From positions 1 to 64,000 of the forward strand of contig JAIWND010000041.1 of NCBI GenBank assembly GCA_025330725.1: DNA of 64,000 nucleotides, read 5' to 3'. Positions 12,250-23,086 of this stretch are shown here, piece after piece. Source of the stretch: Chlamydoabsidia padenii. Taxonomy: Eukaryota > Mucoromycota > Mucoromycetes > Mucorales > Cunninghamellaceae. A program made the position numbers and the translations under genes. The notes beneath the pieces are model-generated. The model did not search any database and had not been told where the DNA came from. It was given only the letters and a program-made list of their open reading frames with translations. Every line of letters starts with the position of its first letter. The stretch's first letter is position 1.

Positions 12250-13260
12250 GGGATGTGTATCTACGGGAAGAGAATTGGTTTACTGTGTCATTGGTCTCAT
12301 CCCAATAGCGTTCGATCCAGTTGCTCTCACAATGAAACTTTGGGTAAAGTTCAAAAGAGTGAAAGGATGATTCCACCAGTTCTTTTGTGCGAGCAAGTCA
12401 ACTTGAGAAGATGGACGGCTCAACAGCGGTGGGTAACTTGGTCTTCTCCATCGCATTGCATCTTTGAAGTTCCATTCCAAAGGTGTCGTTCTTGTAGCAT
12501 GACCCAAATGCCTACATGCCATAATACACAGATTAAGTTTAAAATAATTCACAATGTACCATTAATTATTGATTTTCTTACGCTTGAACTCCAAATGCCT
12601 ACCAGTGCCATAAAATTCTTGACACTTTGCACCACCATCGATATTGTTCAAAAAGAAGATGCTTTTGAACTGATATTCAGTTTATTTCAATCATCTTCTT
12701 GGGTTCGATTAGGGGCACAAAGGACATCATTAGTGTAGGCGTTGTGATTGCTGCTTTGATCAAAGACAAACACACCTTCACAACCAGGATGCAAATTTTT
12801 CGAATAGTTTGCCAGAGTTGCTGGACCAAATCTTTGTTCTTCCACCATCCACCACGATTAGCCCCAGCAAAGAGTACAGCCCGGGAAATTTCATTGCCAA
12901 GACAGGGACATTGGAACTCGCTAACCATGATCGACTTGCCTTGCCTTTTCTACTGTAGGATTGTTTTAAAGTCCACCAGCCAAGCTGTTGCTATACCATC
13001 GTTCGCGTAAAAAGTGGACTCATCATGAGTAAAAATCACCTTCTTGCACCCCGAATTTGCCCACATGGTCGATTACCACTTGTTCGTTGTCACCATCATA
13101 GTCGCTCCTTGTGTTTCGTCATCCTTTTCGCCCACTCCAAACTGTATTTCTGTTTCAGGTCGTTCATGTCCATCAAAGTAAACGTCCTGGCATTTACCAC
13201 AAGGTGATCCAGGCAAGGTATACCTTCTTTGCTTTTGTCCCGAGTCGTTGCTCAAGTGCG
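12250..13260 (-). pseudogene. decayed DDE transposase
   Basis: Minus-strand fragments in shifting frames resemble a fungal DDE transposase found in multicopy in Mucoromycota and other fungi. From 13050 downward one reads VIFTHDESTFYANDG (first catalytic Asp), then GKSIMVSEFQCP, then a segment with GGWWKNKDLVQQLW. A later frame gives YPKFHCESNWIERYW, the Glu-containing end of the catalytic core, near 12340. Zinc-ribbon-like CGKCQDVYFDGHERPE lies at about 13200. Frame changes and stops break it repeatedly. I do not assign the superfamily with certainty; a profile search would decide. Confidence 0.65.
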
Positions 13261-13329
13261 ATTCATCAGTGTTCTAAAAGGAATACAATAAAAAAAAAGA
13301 AGGCAAATACATGAAGTCATATAATTCAT

Positions 13330-14250
13330 TTTCAGTAACTTACAACTGCATTCACATTTAAAAAATAAAATAAAAAACCCCTCACAGATTCCCCAAGTCT
13401 GGCATCGGCGAGGGTAAGAAGATGTCTGGGTATGTCACCTGCAGCTAGGACGTAATGGATTTCACATATACGACATGGTCTGATCAACATGTGCCCCAAA
13501 TGACCAGTCAAAGGAGCAACAGTCACCATATCACCAGTAAAGATAAGAGGGTACACATACGAGGTTCTTTGCACATTATCGTCACAGGTCAAAGTGATAA
13601 CAGTATCAACCAAGGCATGGAGTTCTTCGTATAAAGGAGCAAGTTATGACTTCAAGTACTGACTGATTGGAGCGGCAGGACCAGAAAAGATGGCGTATTT
13701 CAAGATCATACTGGACTTGTACCAAACTTGGGAAGAGAAGTTGTAAACCACCAGCTGCAAGAGTTCCAGGGATTGTGAGAACTTGCTCGCCGACGAAAAT
13801 CCCATCAATATAAGGACCAATAAATATACCACTAGGATGTCTATCAAAGCCTTGAAACATGTCGCCGTCAAAAATGTCCGTGTACATGTTGGTGCTGGCG
13901 CGATTGGTGGAGAAGAATAGCAGCACCCTGGTGGTGGAATGGTAAATCAAACAAGCCAGTTGATTATCAATCAATCAAAACTTCATAGTACGAGTACGAG
14001 TCATTGTTATTGTCCGAGCTTTGTAACGTAATGATGCTTGATATTTGGGGCAGATGGTTTCATTGCCAAACAAATAACAGGCCTGGGAACAGATGTCGTA
14101 CAAAATAGGTTTCAAAGGAGTTAATGACTGCACAATGTTCTTTGCTTGGTATGCCAACGGACACTTGAAGTCTATGCATATATTTGAAATACAAAAGTTA
14201 GTTACCAACTACCAAATGATGATTTTTATTTTTTACCTTCAGCCACTAAA
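13330..14250 (-). pseudogene. decayed Tnp2-type (CACTA/Plavaka-like) transposase
   Basis: Minus-strand fragments fit the Tnp2-like transposases of CACTA-related fungal elements. In order: YDICSQACYLFGNETICPK (Cys motif, about 14110), MYTDIFDGDMFQ and IGPYIDGIF (about 13880-13790), AIFSGPAAPISQYLKS (about 13690), then ELHALVDTVITLTC and TGHLGHMLIRPCRICEI near 13470, which corresponds to the family's GxxGH...PCR.C zinc-binding step. At least one stop and two frame changes occur. It is head-to-tail with the DDE relic to its left, so one may have inserted next to the other. Confidence 0.6.
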
Positions 14251-14717
14251 TTTATTTGGCATCTCGTCAATTGAAAGCCTTGCTGCAGCCACTGATTAAA
14301 GTCAAAACATTAAGCAAGCAGAAAAAGTGCCCACACTGCCAGCACTGTAACACTAGTCACAATAACAACAATATACAGATTATTGTGGATATCCGGCCCC
14401 AAATCTTCGAAAAGACTCTCACAACAAAGGAGGCCGTAATTGGTGCTATTGAAAAGTATCTCTTGGTGGGTGCAAGGGGCTGGTATGGCGGAGCTCAATT
14501 TCGTGTATGTCAAGGGTGCCAACTGGATGACCATGGACTAAAGGAAAAAAAAAAAAAAAGACCACTTTGGTGTACCTCCCTGTGTCTATGTGGACGAAGA
14601 ACACCACGGATGGTAACAGAGTCAAATGTTTTTAAACCCTAATATTTATTATTCAAAATTTTAGTGCAACATGAAACCTTGGAAACATTGTAATCGCTGT
14701 CAAAATAATTAATTTAA
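14251..14717. other. spacer, no gene
   Basis: A plus-strand open stretch (14256-14642) contains CPHCQHC and VCQGC, and could be a further transposon fragment, but I cannot place it in a family. The right end is the 3' flank of the membrane protein gene. Confidence 0.3.
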
Positions 14718-16633
14718 TTAACGATTGCCCGGACTTGTAGATCTTTCCAACCAGGGCACATGATTAGTAGATCGATTATCATCATGCCATTGTGATGCCG
14801 TAGGTATAGGAGGCAATTCTTGGGTAGGCGGTGGAGAGACAGCAGTGGATCGAAGACCGAGAGAAGGTGAATATAATTGCTGTTGTGGCGAAACAAATGA
14901 AGGCGGTGACAGAGGTGGAGGAGTAAAACTTGAAAGGGAATTAGTGTTACCATAATAATATTTTCCAGGTTGGATCAATGAGAATGAGATGGGTTCGTTT
15001 ACATAGGGATCATTGATGGATACCACATTACCCCGCTGTTGTTCGTGATAGACTCCACTGGTAGAAGTAGATACACTTACAGGTGGTGATGATGACAGGT
15101 AATCCATTTCGGTACCTGATGTTGTGCTCAAGACCTTTTTGTCCGTATTGTAGCGTGGTGGTGGCGACTGGATAGGTGAAGTTAAAGTTATTGCAGATGT
15201 ATTATCATGTGGAGTTGTAAATCGATCCGCTCGTTTATTTTTCTTCTTTTTGCCATCAAGAGCAACACGAGCAGGATGGAAAATACCAATCTAGTAGATA
15301 AAAAAAGTTTCAAGTCAGCTTTTTTTTTCCTTTTCCTTCATTCTCCTCCAAACTTACAATAATGAGCCAGAGAAAGATGGAGCTGACGTTGGTGTTGCAT
15401 ATCAATAGATCAGCAGCAAACTTGTTGGAGTTGATGACTTTGTTTGTTGTGAAACCATCGATACATAAAATAAATATGCTGCCACCAAATGCCACCAGAG
15501 CCACCGATAAGAGAAGATTCATGTCGCGAAAGTATGTCAATCGCTCATTCACTTGACCATCCGTATTATTGCCATTGCTTTTCGCTACCTTGATGAGTCG
15601 ATTAAATCGCATGTGGTTTTTAAATCCTATAACGGCGACGATTAATACTAGAAAAGGAAATGAAATGAAATGTGAAAAACTGATGTTCTCTCCCGTATAA
15701 AATCCACTTACTTTCGCACGAGTAGGCTGTTTGGGGCACCACTTCTTCTAAAGAAGTATGTTTATAAAAATATTGTAGAATAGGAAATAGAGCAATGTTA
15801 ACAATCGTCCTAAATTGAATATATCGGGGTGAGTAAAGAAGAAATCTTTTTTCTTTTATGCATACATACATACCACGCGATATAAAAGATAAACTCCTTG
15901 GATCCCATAAAACTATGCCTTGCCACCACATTAGAAAGATAATTCCAAAAGCATTGTAAGAGTAAAAGAATGCTGACTTGCAATGAAAAGGTAACACATT
16001 GAATGTAATTCATTATCTTACATAGAAACATACCAGATGGAGAGTGAGAATAAGAATGACAAAGTTTATGTACTTTTTAATCTTTTTCTCTCTCTCTCTC
16101 TCTTCTTACCTCGATAGGATCTTGATTTTTCAGGGACCAGTATTGGAATGGTTTACCTATAATCACTTTAGGTGCCACCTGCATGAATCCTTCTGTATAT
16201 TTTATATAGGTGCAAAGGAAATCTATAAAAATGGCGGGGTTTTAATATTCATGCAAGATTGTTAATCCCGCACTCTTTGCCAGGTCCGTATACTCGCTAT
16301 TATTCTATTCCTGGCCGCGCGATCCGTTTGACATACCCCATGAAGCCTGTGCTACCATCAGTAGAAACATAAACCATGTAACGATACTTCGAAGTTCACC
16401 GTTGATGACTCTTCTCGGTGACAGGCATTTGAATCCATCTGCTTGCCACATTCGAATCAAAAGGAAACAAGTCAAGTAAATTTCTTGAGCATCTCTTTCT
16501 ATTATACATATCATCTAAACATTATAAGGTCTTTCTTTTTTTTATTTTTTATACGAGTTCTTTTTTACATACGCAAATAAGAGAAATCACTGAGAAGGAA
16601 ATGATGATCAGTATACGGTTTCTTTTTTACAGG
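14718..16633 (-). CDS. polytopic (probably seven-helix) membrane protein
   Basis: Multi-exon minus-strand gene for a membrane protein of about 430 aa. Hydrophobic segments appear in order: RILIIISFSVISLIC (16573-16620), SIVTWFMFLLMVAQASWG, CVTFSLQVSILLLLQCFW, VNIALFPILQYFY, ILIVAVIGF, NLLLSVALVAFGGSIFIL and NTNVSSIFLWLIIIGIF. The last exon adds a long Ser/Pro-rich hydrophilic C-terminal tail (PPPLSPPSF, STAVSPPPTQELPP), probably cytosolic. The topology resembles a receptor-like protein but I recognise no specific GPCR family. Internal exons splice in phase down to the stop at 14718. The 5' end is unresolved: the exon carrying the first helix has no clear in-frame start, and the ATG at 16664 would need an intron of only about 30 nt. 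Confidence 0.6.
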
Positions 16634-16961
16634 TTCAAAATAGTGCCTACCTCAGATGGGTCATTGTATGAAAAGAGAAAAGAGAAAGAAAGAAAAGAAA
16701 AGAATGTCCTAAACATAGTATTTGAATGATCTGTATGTTAAATTTGGTGTGACATGAATGTTGTCTCTTATTGGTAGCCATGAGCCTTCTATATTCAGGG
16801 ACTGGAAGAATTGGAATCCCGCGACAACACAATCAGATTCAAGCGCCGACTGCAAATCTGTCTGTCCCCTTGTTTCATCGCGTAGCTGACTTGGCATTTT
16901 TATTTTTAATTCCTTTCTTTCCTTTCCTTCCTTTCTTCCTCTTCCCAACCATTGATTTCAA
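16634..16961. other. intergenic divergent promoter region
   Basis: This separates the membrane protein gene (-) from the GPI protein gene (+). It contains a GGAATCCCGCG motif near 16816 and a pyrimidine-rich stretch (16913-16945) directly before the start codon of the GPI gene. Confidence 0.4.
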
Positions 16962-17573
16962 ATGAAAGGTCTCTTCACTATACCATTCCTCTCTTTACTT
17001 GCTCAGCTCACCGTAATGTCTCTAGTGGCAGCCGCGGGCAATCTACCCTTTGACAGCTTACCCAACATTAATTGCCAAGTACCTTCGATATGTAGTGGAC
17101 ACGTCGATAACATTCAATGCCGGTGCGACGATACGATAACCGTGTGCCTTGACGAAGCTCATCACTATTGTTGGGGCTCGCAAACTTTACACCGGAATAC
17201 GAATTGTCCGTCCGTCCCCACCACCTGTAGCTCGGCATTCAACTCGACACCGTCATGTCTCTGTAATGATACTAATGTCTTGTGTGTCGACCAGTACAGT
17301 CATGTTTGTTACGGAAACATTCAAAACACAGGGGGAGTGTCTTTAATACCTTTAGGTGGTCTTCCTCCAGCAAATGCATCCACATCAACCTTGGCGGCGA
17401 CATCTTCTGTCACACCTTCCTCAACTCGACCAAGTGGGTCCTTGGCAGCCACTTCTACACCCGTCCCTAATAGTACTAGTCGATTGTCATCTTCCTCTTT
17501 ATTAGCTATAGTATCATCATCATTTGTACCTACTCTTCTTTGTATCACTCTTATTGCATTTACCACAAGATAA
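16962..17573 (+). CDS. secreted Cys-rich protein, predicted GPI-anchored
   Basis: Single exon, 203 aa. A hydrophobic signal peptide (about residues 1-25, FLSLLAQLTVMSLVAAA) is followed by two tandem Cys repeats of about 45 residues. Repeat 1 contains CQVPSICSGH...CRCDDTITVCLDEAHHYCWG and repeat 2 CPSVPTTCSS...CLCNDTNVLCVDQYSHVCYG. They share the pattern C-x5/6-CS, C-x-C-[ND]D-x4-C-[LV]D-x5-[HV]-x-C-[WY]G. A Ser/Thr-rich stalk of about 70 residues with N-glycosylation sites follows, and the protein ends in a hydrophobic segment (FVPTLLCITLIAFTTR), the layout of a GPI signal. Probable place is the plasma membrane outer face or cell wall. The molecular role is unknown. Confidence 0.85.
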   Translation: MKGLFTIPFLSLLAQLTVMSLVAAAGNLPFDSLPNINCQVPSICSGHVDNIQCRCDDTITVCLDEAHHYCWGSQTLHRNTNCPSVPTTCSSAFNSTPSCLCNDTNVLCVDQYSHVCYGNIQNTGGVSLIPLGGLPPANASTSTLAATSSVTPSSTRPSGSLAATSTPVPNSTSRLSSSSLLAIVSSSFVPTLLCITLIAFTTR

Positions 17574-17819
17574 TCTCATTAAATAAATAAATAAAAAACA
17601 TTTACTTGATAGATATTAGACTCTTTTAATAGGCCTGCGGTACCCTGCTAACATCTAGTTATAGCATATATCATATAAAGTCCTTCTACAATAGCAGCAT
17701 GTAACCAAACCCTTCATATGATAAATAGCATAGCATCCTGATTGTTTGTTAGTTAATTTAATTTAAATAAAAAAATAAATATATAATACAAAATGATATC
17801 TATCTACAACCAAGATAAT

Positions 17820-18772
17820 TTAAAAAGAAGAGGGATAGGGAATACGGGGATCGGAGACAATAAACACCGAATGAGGCCATTGGACATGGACAAGATCACC
17901 CATAGTAGCAGAAGGATATCTGTCCCTGAAGAAGGCATCAACCACATCATCACCATCATCACCTTCCTGTTGCTGATCTAACCAATTCCTGTAAGAGCTC
18001 CACGTCTTGACATACAGAATAAGCTGTTCCAATGTTATTTCCGTATCATCCATCCAAGGTACCTTCATTTCCACCGAGCAAGGCAACAGACGATCAGGGT
18101 AAGAGCCATGCTTGACTGATGTAAACATGGATTGAAAGGCAGGCAGCCACGATACAAAACCAGCAGTGGCAATGGCACGATTTTGTTCCCAATACGGACC
18201 CAACACACCGCCTTTGTCAGGATCACCCAATTGTGCCAGTAAATTTCCTTTGCCGCGGATGTTTCCAAACATATATCCCCAAGCGATCAAGGTACCTCGA
18301 GGTCGTAGTACCCGTATCACTTCAGATAAAAAGCGAGCCGAGTCAAGCCAATGGAGAGTTTGAGCTACTGTGATTAGGTCTACCGATTGATCATACAGAG
18401 GTAGGGATTCCCCGTAGCCTTGTTTGAATGTGATATTGACGAGTCCTTGTTGTTCTGTTACTTGTTGAGCGACTTTTATCATACTGTTGGAGGGATCAAT
18501 GCCTATTACCTTGTCGAATCGTTTAGCTAATTCTACAACTACTGTTCCAGGGCCACAACCTTTTGCAAACAACCAGTAAATAAATAAAAAGGGTTTAGTC
18601 AAGGTTTAAAAAAAAAAAGTGATATCTTTTTCGTTTTAATACCTATATCCACTGCAGTAGTCAAACCACCTTGATGCTCAGCCATTATTTGAGTGTAAGC
18701 TGCTTGGTTGTATATGGGTCGATAAGCCAAGTATTTTGCTGCATTGAATCCATGTTTTGAAAATGTTGCCAT
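17820..18772 (-). CDS. class I SAM-dependent methyltransferase (Crg1/Tmt1-like)
   Basis: Two exons, 18772-18643 and 18559-17820 (289 aa). The Rossmann-fold methyltransferase core is complete. Motif I spans the splice junction (VDIGCGPGTVVVELA), with the acidic residue of motif II in VIGIDPSNSMI, then GYGESLPLYDQSVDLITVAQ and LHWLDSARFLSEVIRVLRPRG. HWLD at this position is typical of the trans-aconitate/Crg1-type small-molecule methyltransferases. The C-terminal half (PYWEQNRAIATAGF, LILYVKTWSSYRNWL) also fits that family. The substrate cannot be told from sequence. A GCGGGATTTGAAATT motif sits about 65 bp upstream of the start codon. Confidence 0.9.
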
Positions 18773-20045
18773 GATAAGATGAAGAAGAAAAAGAAGAAAA
18801 AGACAAACTGGAAAAAAAAAAATGGAAAAGTTAAAAGCGGGATTTGAAATTTATTACCCCTTACCCCTGATACTTTCTTCCCAGGACTTCATACAGAATC
18901 TGTCATATTCTATTTCACGGAACCTTTGTATGCACTTTGTATGCCCCCCCCCCTCAACTTTTTTAATATCTGTGTGTACCCTTGGTATCTCAGCACGTTA
19001 TCATCACACATGCTTCAAAAGAAAACTTATAGGTAATCTCAACAATAGAAAAAGATCAACAGATCAACATTTCCACTCTGGAGGGGGTGGTGGAAGATCT
19101 ACCGAATCGTTCCAAGAAAGGGTAATACTGTATATATGGAAAACTCTTTTTTTTCGAAAAGATACAGTTCATAGTAATTGAATTGAAACCCCCCCCCACG
19201 AGGTTGAAAGGATACTTTTTTTCTCCTTTTTCTTCTTACAACTATGTATTTCGATAGAGTTTGATAAGAGTGATTGACATTTCACGTTAAAACGGAAATT
19301 CTATTCCATAGTTCTGGGTACCGACCCGGATGAGCGGTGTTTAAAACTATTTGGTTAATGCAGTAATTGCGCTTCAAACAAAAAAGAATGACCCCTGAAA
19401 TCAATGGCATGTTTCATAAACCATTGCTTGCAAGCAAGGCTATTTTCCTTTCTTTCTCGGTAACAATCTGGAAAATTCATCACCCTATCGCCAGGGGAGG
19501 GTTTCTGGCTTTTTTATTCCTATAATGGTAAATACATAGGCATTTCGTGAATCAAGATGAAAATACCCGTGTATTCGGAGTTTCACCTGTTTGCTTTCGA
19601 CACCAAGCTATCTTTCCCCCATTCAATTCACTTTTTTTACTGCTTGTTTTTCGAGTAAATGATGACAAGTTAAGGAAAAGAAAAAAAAACAGATTCAAAA
19701 AGGGGAACAGAGGGGGGAAAAGGTCTTTCCCCTTATGGATTTAAAGCTTCCCTCATCCTCACTGGGATACAGGTTCAATTATATAATACCTGCCACATGT
19801 CGGAGTTTAATTGATCAGCAATGGCAAAGTGATCCAAAAGCTTGGTTTAAACTTTTTTTTTTCTTTCTTTTGCTCTTCTTTCCTTTTTTTCTTCTTCTTC
19901 TTTTTTCTATGGCTCTCTGGGAACTCAATTAACCCTTGAAGCCCTACTTTACTCTTTTATTTTGTTAATCTACTCTTTACCCCTTTTTTACGATACTGTC
20001 GTCATTACTATTAAACTCAAATACTGATTAAGATTAATACTCGCA
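18773..20045. other. 1.27-kb intergenic region, promoter of velvet gene
   Basis: No gene is supported; open stretches are short and without homology that I recognise. It contains a GCGGGATTTGAAATT motif (18836), short C-runs and a pyrimidine tract with T/C runs (19852-19910) that lies about 140 bp before the velvet start codon. As the only long spacer next to a regulator gene it is a plausible extended promoter, by inference only. Confidence 0.45.
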
Positions 20046-20878
20046 ATGGAACCATCCTCTTCAACACCTTACCAGCCACAAGTCACCCACAGGTAGGAAA
20101 ACAAAAAAAGCAAAAAAGAGTATTAGGTTATATGATACTGGATGCTAACATACTTACCAGATACAAACTCAAAGTATTGCAGCAACCAAGCAAAGCCAGA
20201 CTTTGCAGTTTCAGGGAAAAAGGTAAGAATAAAAAAATTACATATCATCGATCAAATGTTTGTCTCTAACACATACTCTTGTTTATCTGCTGCTTCAAAT
20301 TAGTTGATCGCAGACCAATAGATCCACCCCCTATTGTCCAATTATATTGTACCTGTCATCGACAACAGCGATCCTCACCCCAGCAACTAGAATGGTAAAT
20401 TGATGGAAAAAGTAAAAGAAAAAGACATGAATTGAAAAGAGAAGAGGAAGAAGAAAAAATAACCCCTACCCCATTGTATTACTAAAACAAAACCTCTCTT
20501 TTTTGTATATGATAATAGTTATCACTACACTTTGCACAACCCTTACTTCTTCCTGTACGCCAATCTGACCAGTATCACCGATGACACGGATTTATGTATA
20601 CATCACGGGCATCGTACAACAGCAGGCGCGGTGGTCCAATCACTTCACAAGCTAAAAGGTCCTGATAACAATGGTAAAAGTGAATTTTGGTCGCGTTAGC
20701 CAGTTACTTATACACCTCTTCTTTATAAATATATATATATATAAATAGATGGTGGCTTCTTTGTGTTTGCTGACATTAGTGTACGACTGGAAGGAAACTA
20801 TAGATTGAAATTCACCTTGTTTGAAATATTAGGGTAAGTTCTACAAAATGGGATAAAACTGCGCGGGTCGGTGAACTA

Positions 20879-20950
<72 letters not shown>

Positions 20951-21631
20951 TTTTAAACAGTGAACATGTACGAAAACTAGAATCGGTAATCTCAGATCCA
21001 TTTACGGTATACTCTCCAAAATGTAATTCTTGTATACTGACATACACGATAATCATGCTCATCCTATTGTCTTTTTTTTTTTTAGATTTCCCCGGCATGT
21101 CAGGTGAGAAAACGCTTCTTCTTATTAACTTCAGCATCATTTACTTGTACCAACTCGAATTCTCTTATTCCATAGAATCTTCCTTGTTAACACGATTGTT
21201 CTCTGATCAAGGCGTACGAATCAGGATACGAAAGGATACAAGAATGTCAACGTAAATAATGGAGAAAAGGATAAAACCAAACTAAAAAAAATCCTTACAC
21301 TCTTTCATTTTTTATCTAATCAAGCAAACGTCAAAAGATAGCCGACGATCAATCAAAAGTGGAACACGAACAAATGCCAAAACGGATCTCATCTGAAACA
21401 GCATTGACGCCAACCTCACATGACATTGAACATTCGGGGACATCAAGGTCAGCCATGTCAGTCCAGAACATCTTGTCTCCTCCACCTTCAGACAATGGGT
21501 TTTATACGACTCGGACACTTCCTCCTCCTACACGTCAATTGTCAACTACACTACCTCGAATATCTCATACTTCATTAATAGCATTAGCATCATCATCATC
21601 ATCTCCCCCTTTTTCTTCTTCTTCTTCATAA
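20046..21631 (+). CDS. velvet-domain transcription regulator
   Basis: Velvet proteins are fungal DNA-binding regulators of development and secondary metabolism with an NF-kappaB-like fold. Nine small exons close in frame: 20046-20092, 20161-20222, 20304-20394, 20519-20673, 20749-20833, 20961-21022, 21086-21103, 21176-21251, 21325-21631 (300 aa). Core motifs are [70 protein letters not shown] and [17 protein letters not shown]. The domain starts almost at the N terminus and fills about two thirds of the protein; the remainder is Ser/Pro-rich with a KRQK basic patch, a possible nuclear signal. The VelB-versus-VosA subgroup is not decided. One exon is only 18 nt, and intron 5 contains a 65-nt T homopolymer. 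Confidence 0.93.
20883..20947. repeat. T65 homopolymer inside velvet intron 5
   Basis: Sixty-five consecutive T on the coding strand, ending 13 nt before the TTTTAAACAG acceptor. It forms an extreme polypyrimidine tract. It is the longest homopolymer in the window. Confidence 0.97.
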
Positions 21632-22231
21632 CTAATAAAAGTAAAACTTGTTTTGAATCATAATATCTTTTTTTTTTTTTTTTTGTTTCTATTGTTTGTG
21701 TTAAATTTGCAAACCAAGAACCTGGATTTTTTTTTTGGTGGCTGTTCCAAATAGTCAGTTTATAAAGAAAAATCAACTTGACCAATCATACGTGCATGGA
21801 TCGCACGACAGGAGCGGCGATCGAATATGATTTATAGTGTTTTACGATCTTTTTCCAAAAAAGGAATTTGATAGACCGCCTGAGGATCTTTTGTTTATGT
21901 GGGTTGTTTCCCCAGAGCAAATGTTAACTGATTCATGCTATGGTTGACACTCATTATTCGATATTTAAACCTCGCCATTCATTCCCGAATGGAATACCAG
22001 CCCACACGTGTTCATCCTTACATATCATCTATGGACCATGATCAAGTTGACATGCTCGCCATCATAAAAAGGGTGTCTTCTTTTTCCCTGTCGATCATTA
22101 TTCAAAGCATCAAAGGCATCGACCGCTTGGAAATAGACACCTATTCGTTATTCTTTGACTTGTTCAAATCCCGCACCAATCAAATTAAATCAATCTTTTT
22201 AAGAACCAAGTAATCTCACTGGTACTGTACT
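21632..22231. other. intergenic, no gene
   Basis: This holds the 3' flank of the velvet gene and then AT-rich DNA. A plus-strand open stretch at 21935-22213 shows no family likeness. It does not supply the missing first half of the MADS domain whose second half begins at about 22232. Confidence 0.45.
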
Positions 22232-22760
22232 CTGTTTTCTTGTTGGTTGTATCAGAAACAGGTCTTGTCTATACTTTTACCGCCATAAAGCTCCAACCTA
22301 TTGTCACCAAACCTGAAGGCAAGAGTTTGATCCAAGCTTGTTTGAATGAACCTGATCCACATGTAGTAAAGGTAATTCAATTCATCCCTCTTTTTTTAAT
22401 GTCCTGATACCAACTCGTTGATGGAAATAGGATGCTCAGGGGACAAAGGAAGCTTCATCACCTCGGTTAGATTCAGTAGAAAACAGGACTGAACAACGAC
22501 TGCCATCACTACCATCCACGTCGACTTCTTATAATAACTATCACAACAATAATGGTGCAACCACTTGGTCATCAAATTATACTGCTGGTCAGGTGTCTGG
22601 TATGAGTGGAAGCAGTGATTATCAACAACAAACTTGTCAACCATTGGTGGGAAATTCAAATCAGGCACCTTATGACTAACGACAACAACATTATATGCCT
22701 CCTACTCAACATCAAGATTACTGGTTTAAACAAGAACAGGCTCGTCTCAATAACAAATAG
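22232..22760 (+). pseudogene. 5'-truncated SRF/Mcm1-type MADS-box gene
   Basis: The sequence opens abruptly inside a MADS domain: VFLLVVSETGLVYTFTAIKL is followed by QPIVTKPEGKSLIQACLNEP, the C-terminal half of SRF/Mcm1-type MADS boxes. A GT...AG intron (about 22372-22434) leads to a second exon with a Ser/Asn/Gln-rich tail. That tail has an in-frame TAA at about 22677, after which the same frame runs on (RQQHYMPPTQHQDYWF) to a TAG at 22758-22760. The DNA-binding half with its basic helix is absent, and the sequence at the break (CTCACTGGTACT) is frame-shifted relative to the LTGT residues expected there. Truncation plus a nonsense codon indicate a dead partial copy, whose intact parent should lie elsewhere. 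Confidence 0.72.
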
Positions 22761-23086
22761 TATCTTCCCCCTCTCTTTTATCATTGCTTTGTATGATCAT
22801 CATTTAGCTTATTATCAAACACTTCGTATTACTATATTCATTATCTTTTTTTTTTATTTTTATCCTATACATGTAATAAAAGAAAATCTTCTTTGTCCCT
22901 GATTTTCAGTCGATGGGTTAGCAGGTTTGGCTGGAAAAGACCATCCCACTTCCTCTGATCAATCAACAATGCTAGGATATTTTATTAATTATGATATATT
23001 TATTTAATTCAAAAGCAGTTTTAAAGATAAAAGAGTAACGTAGTTTAACTAATCTAAATATGTTGAGCAAACGATACAAGTAATAT
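22761..23086. other. intergenic, no gene
   Basis: AT-rich spacer between the MADS relic and the 3' end of the TBC gene. I see nothing else in it. Confidence 0.5.

Noticed and set aside
21935..22213. A 92-codon plus-strand frame as the missing first half of the MADS gene
   Set aside because: It lacks the basic helix and the RRKIKIEFI/KRKAG-type residues that a MADS N-terminal half must have.
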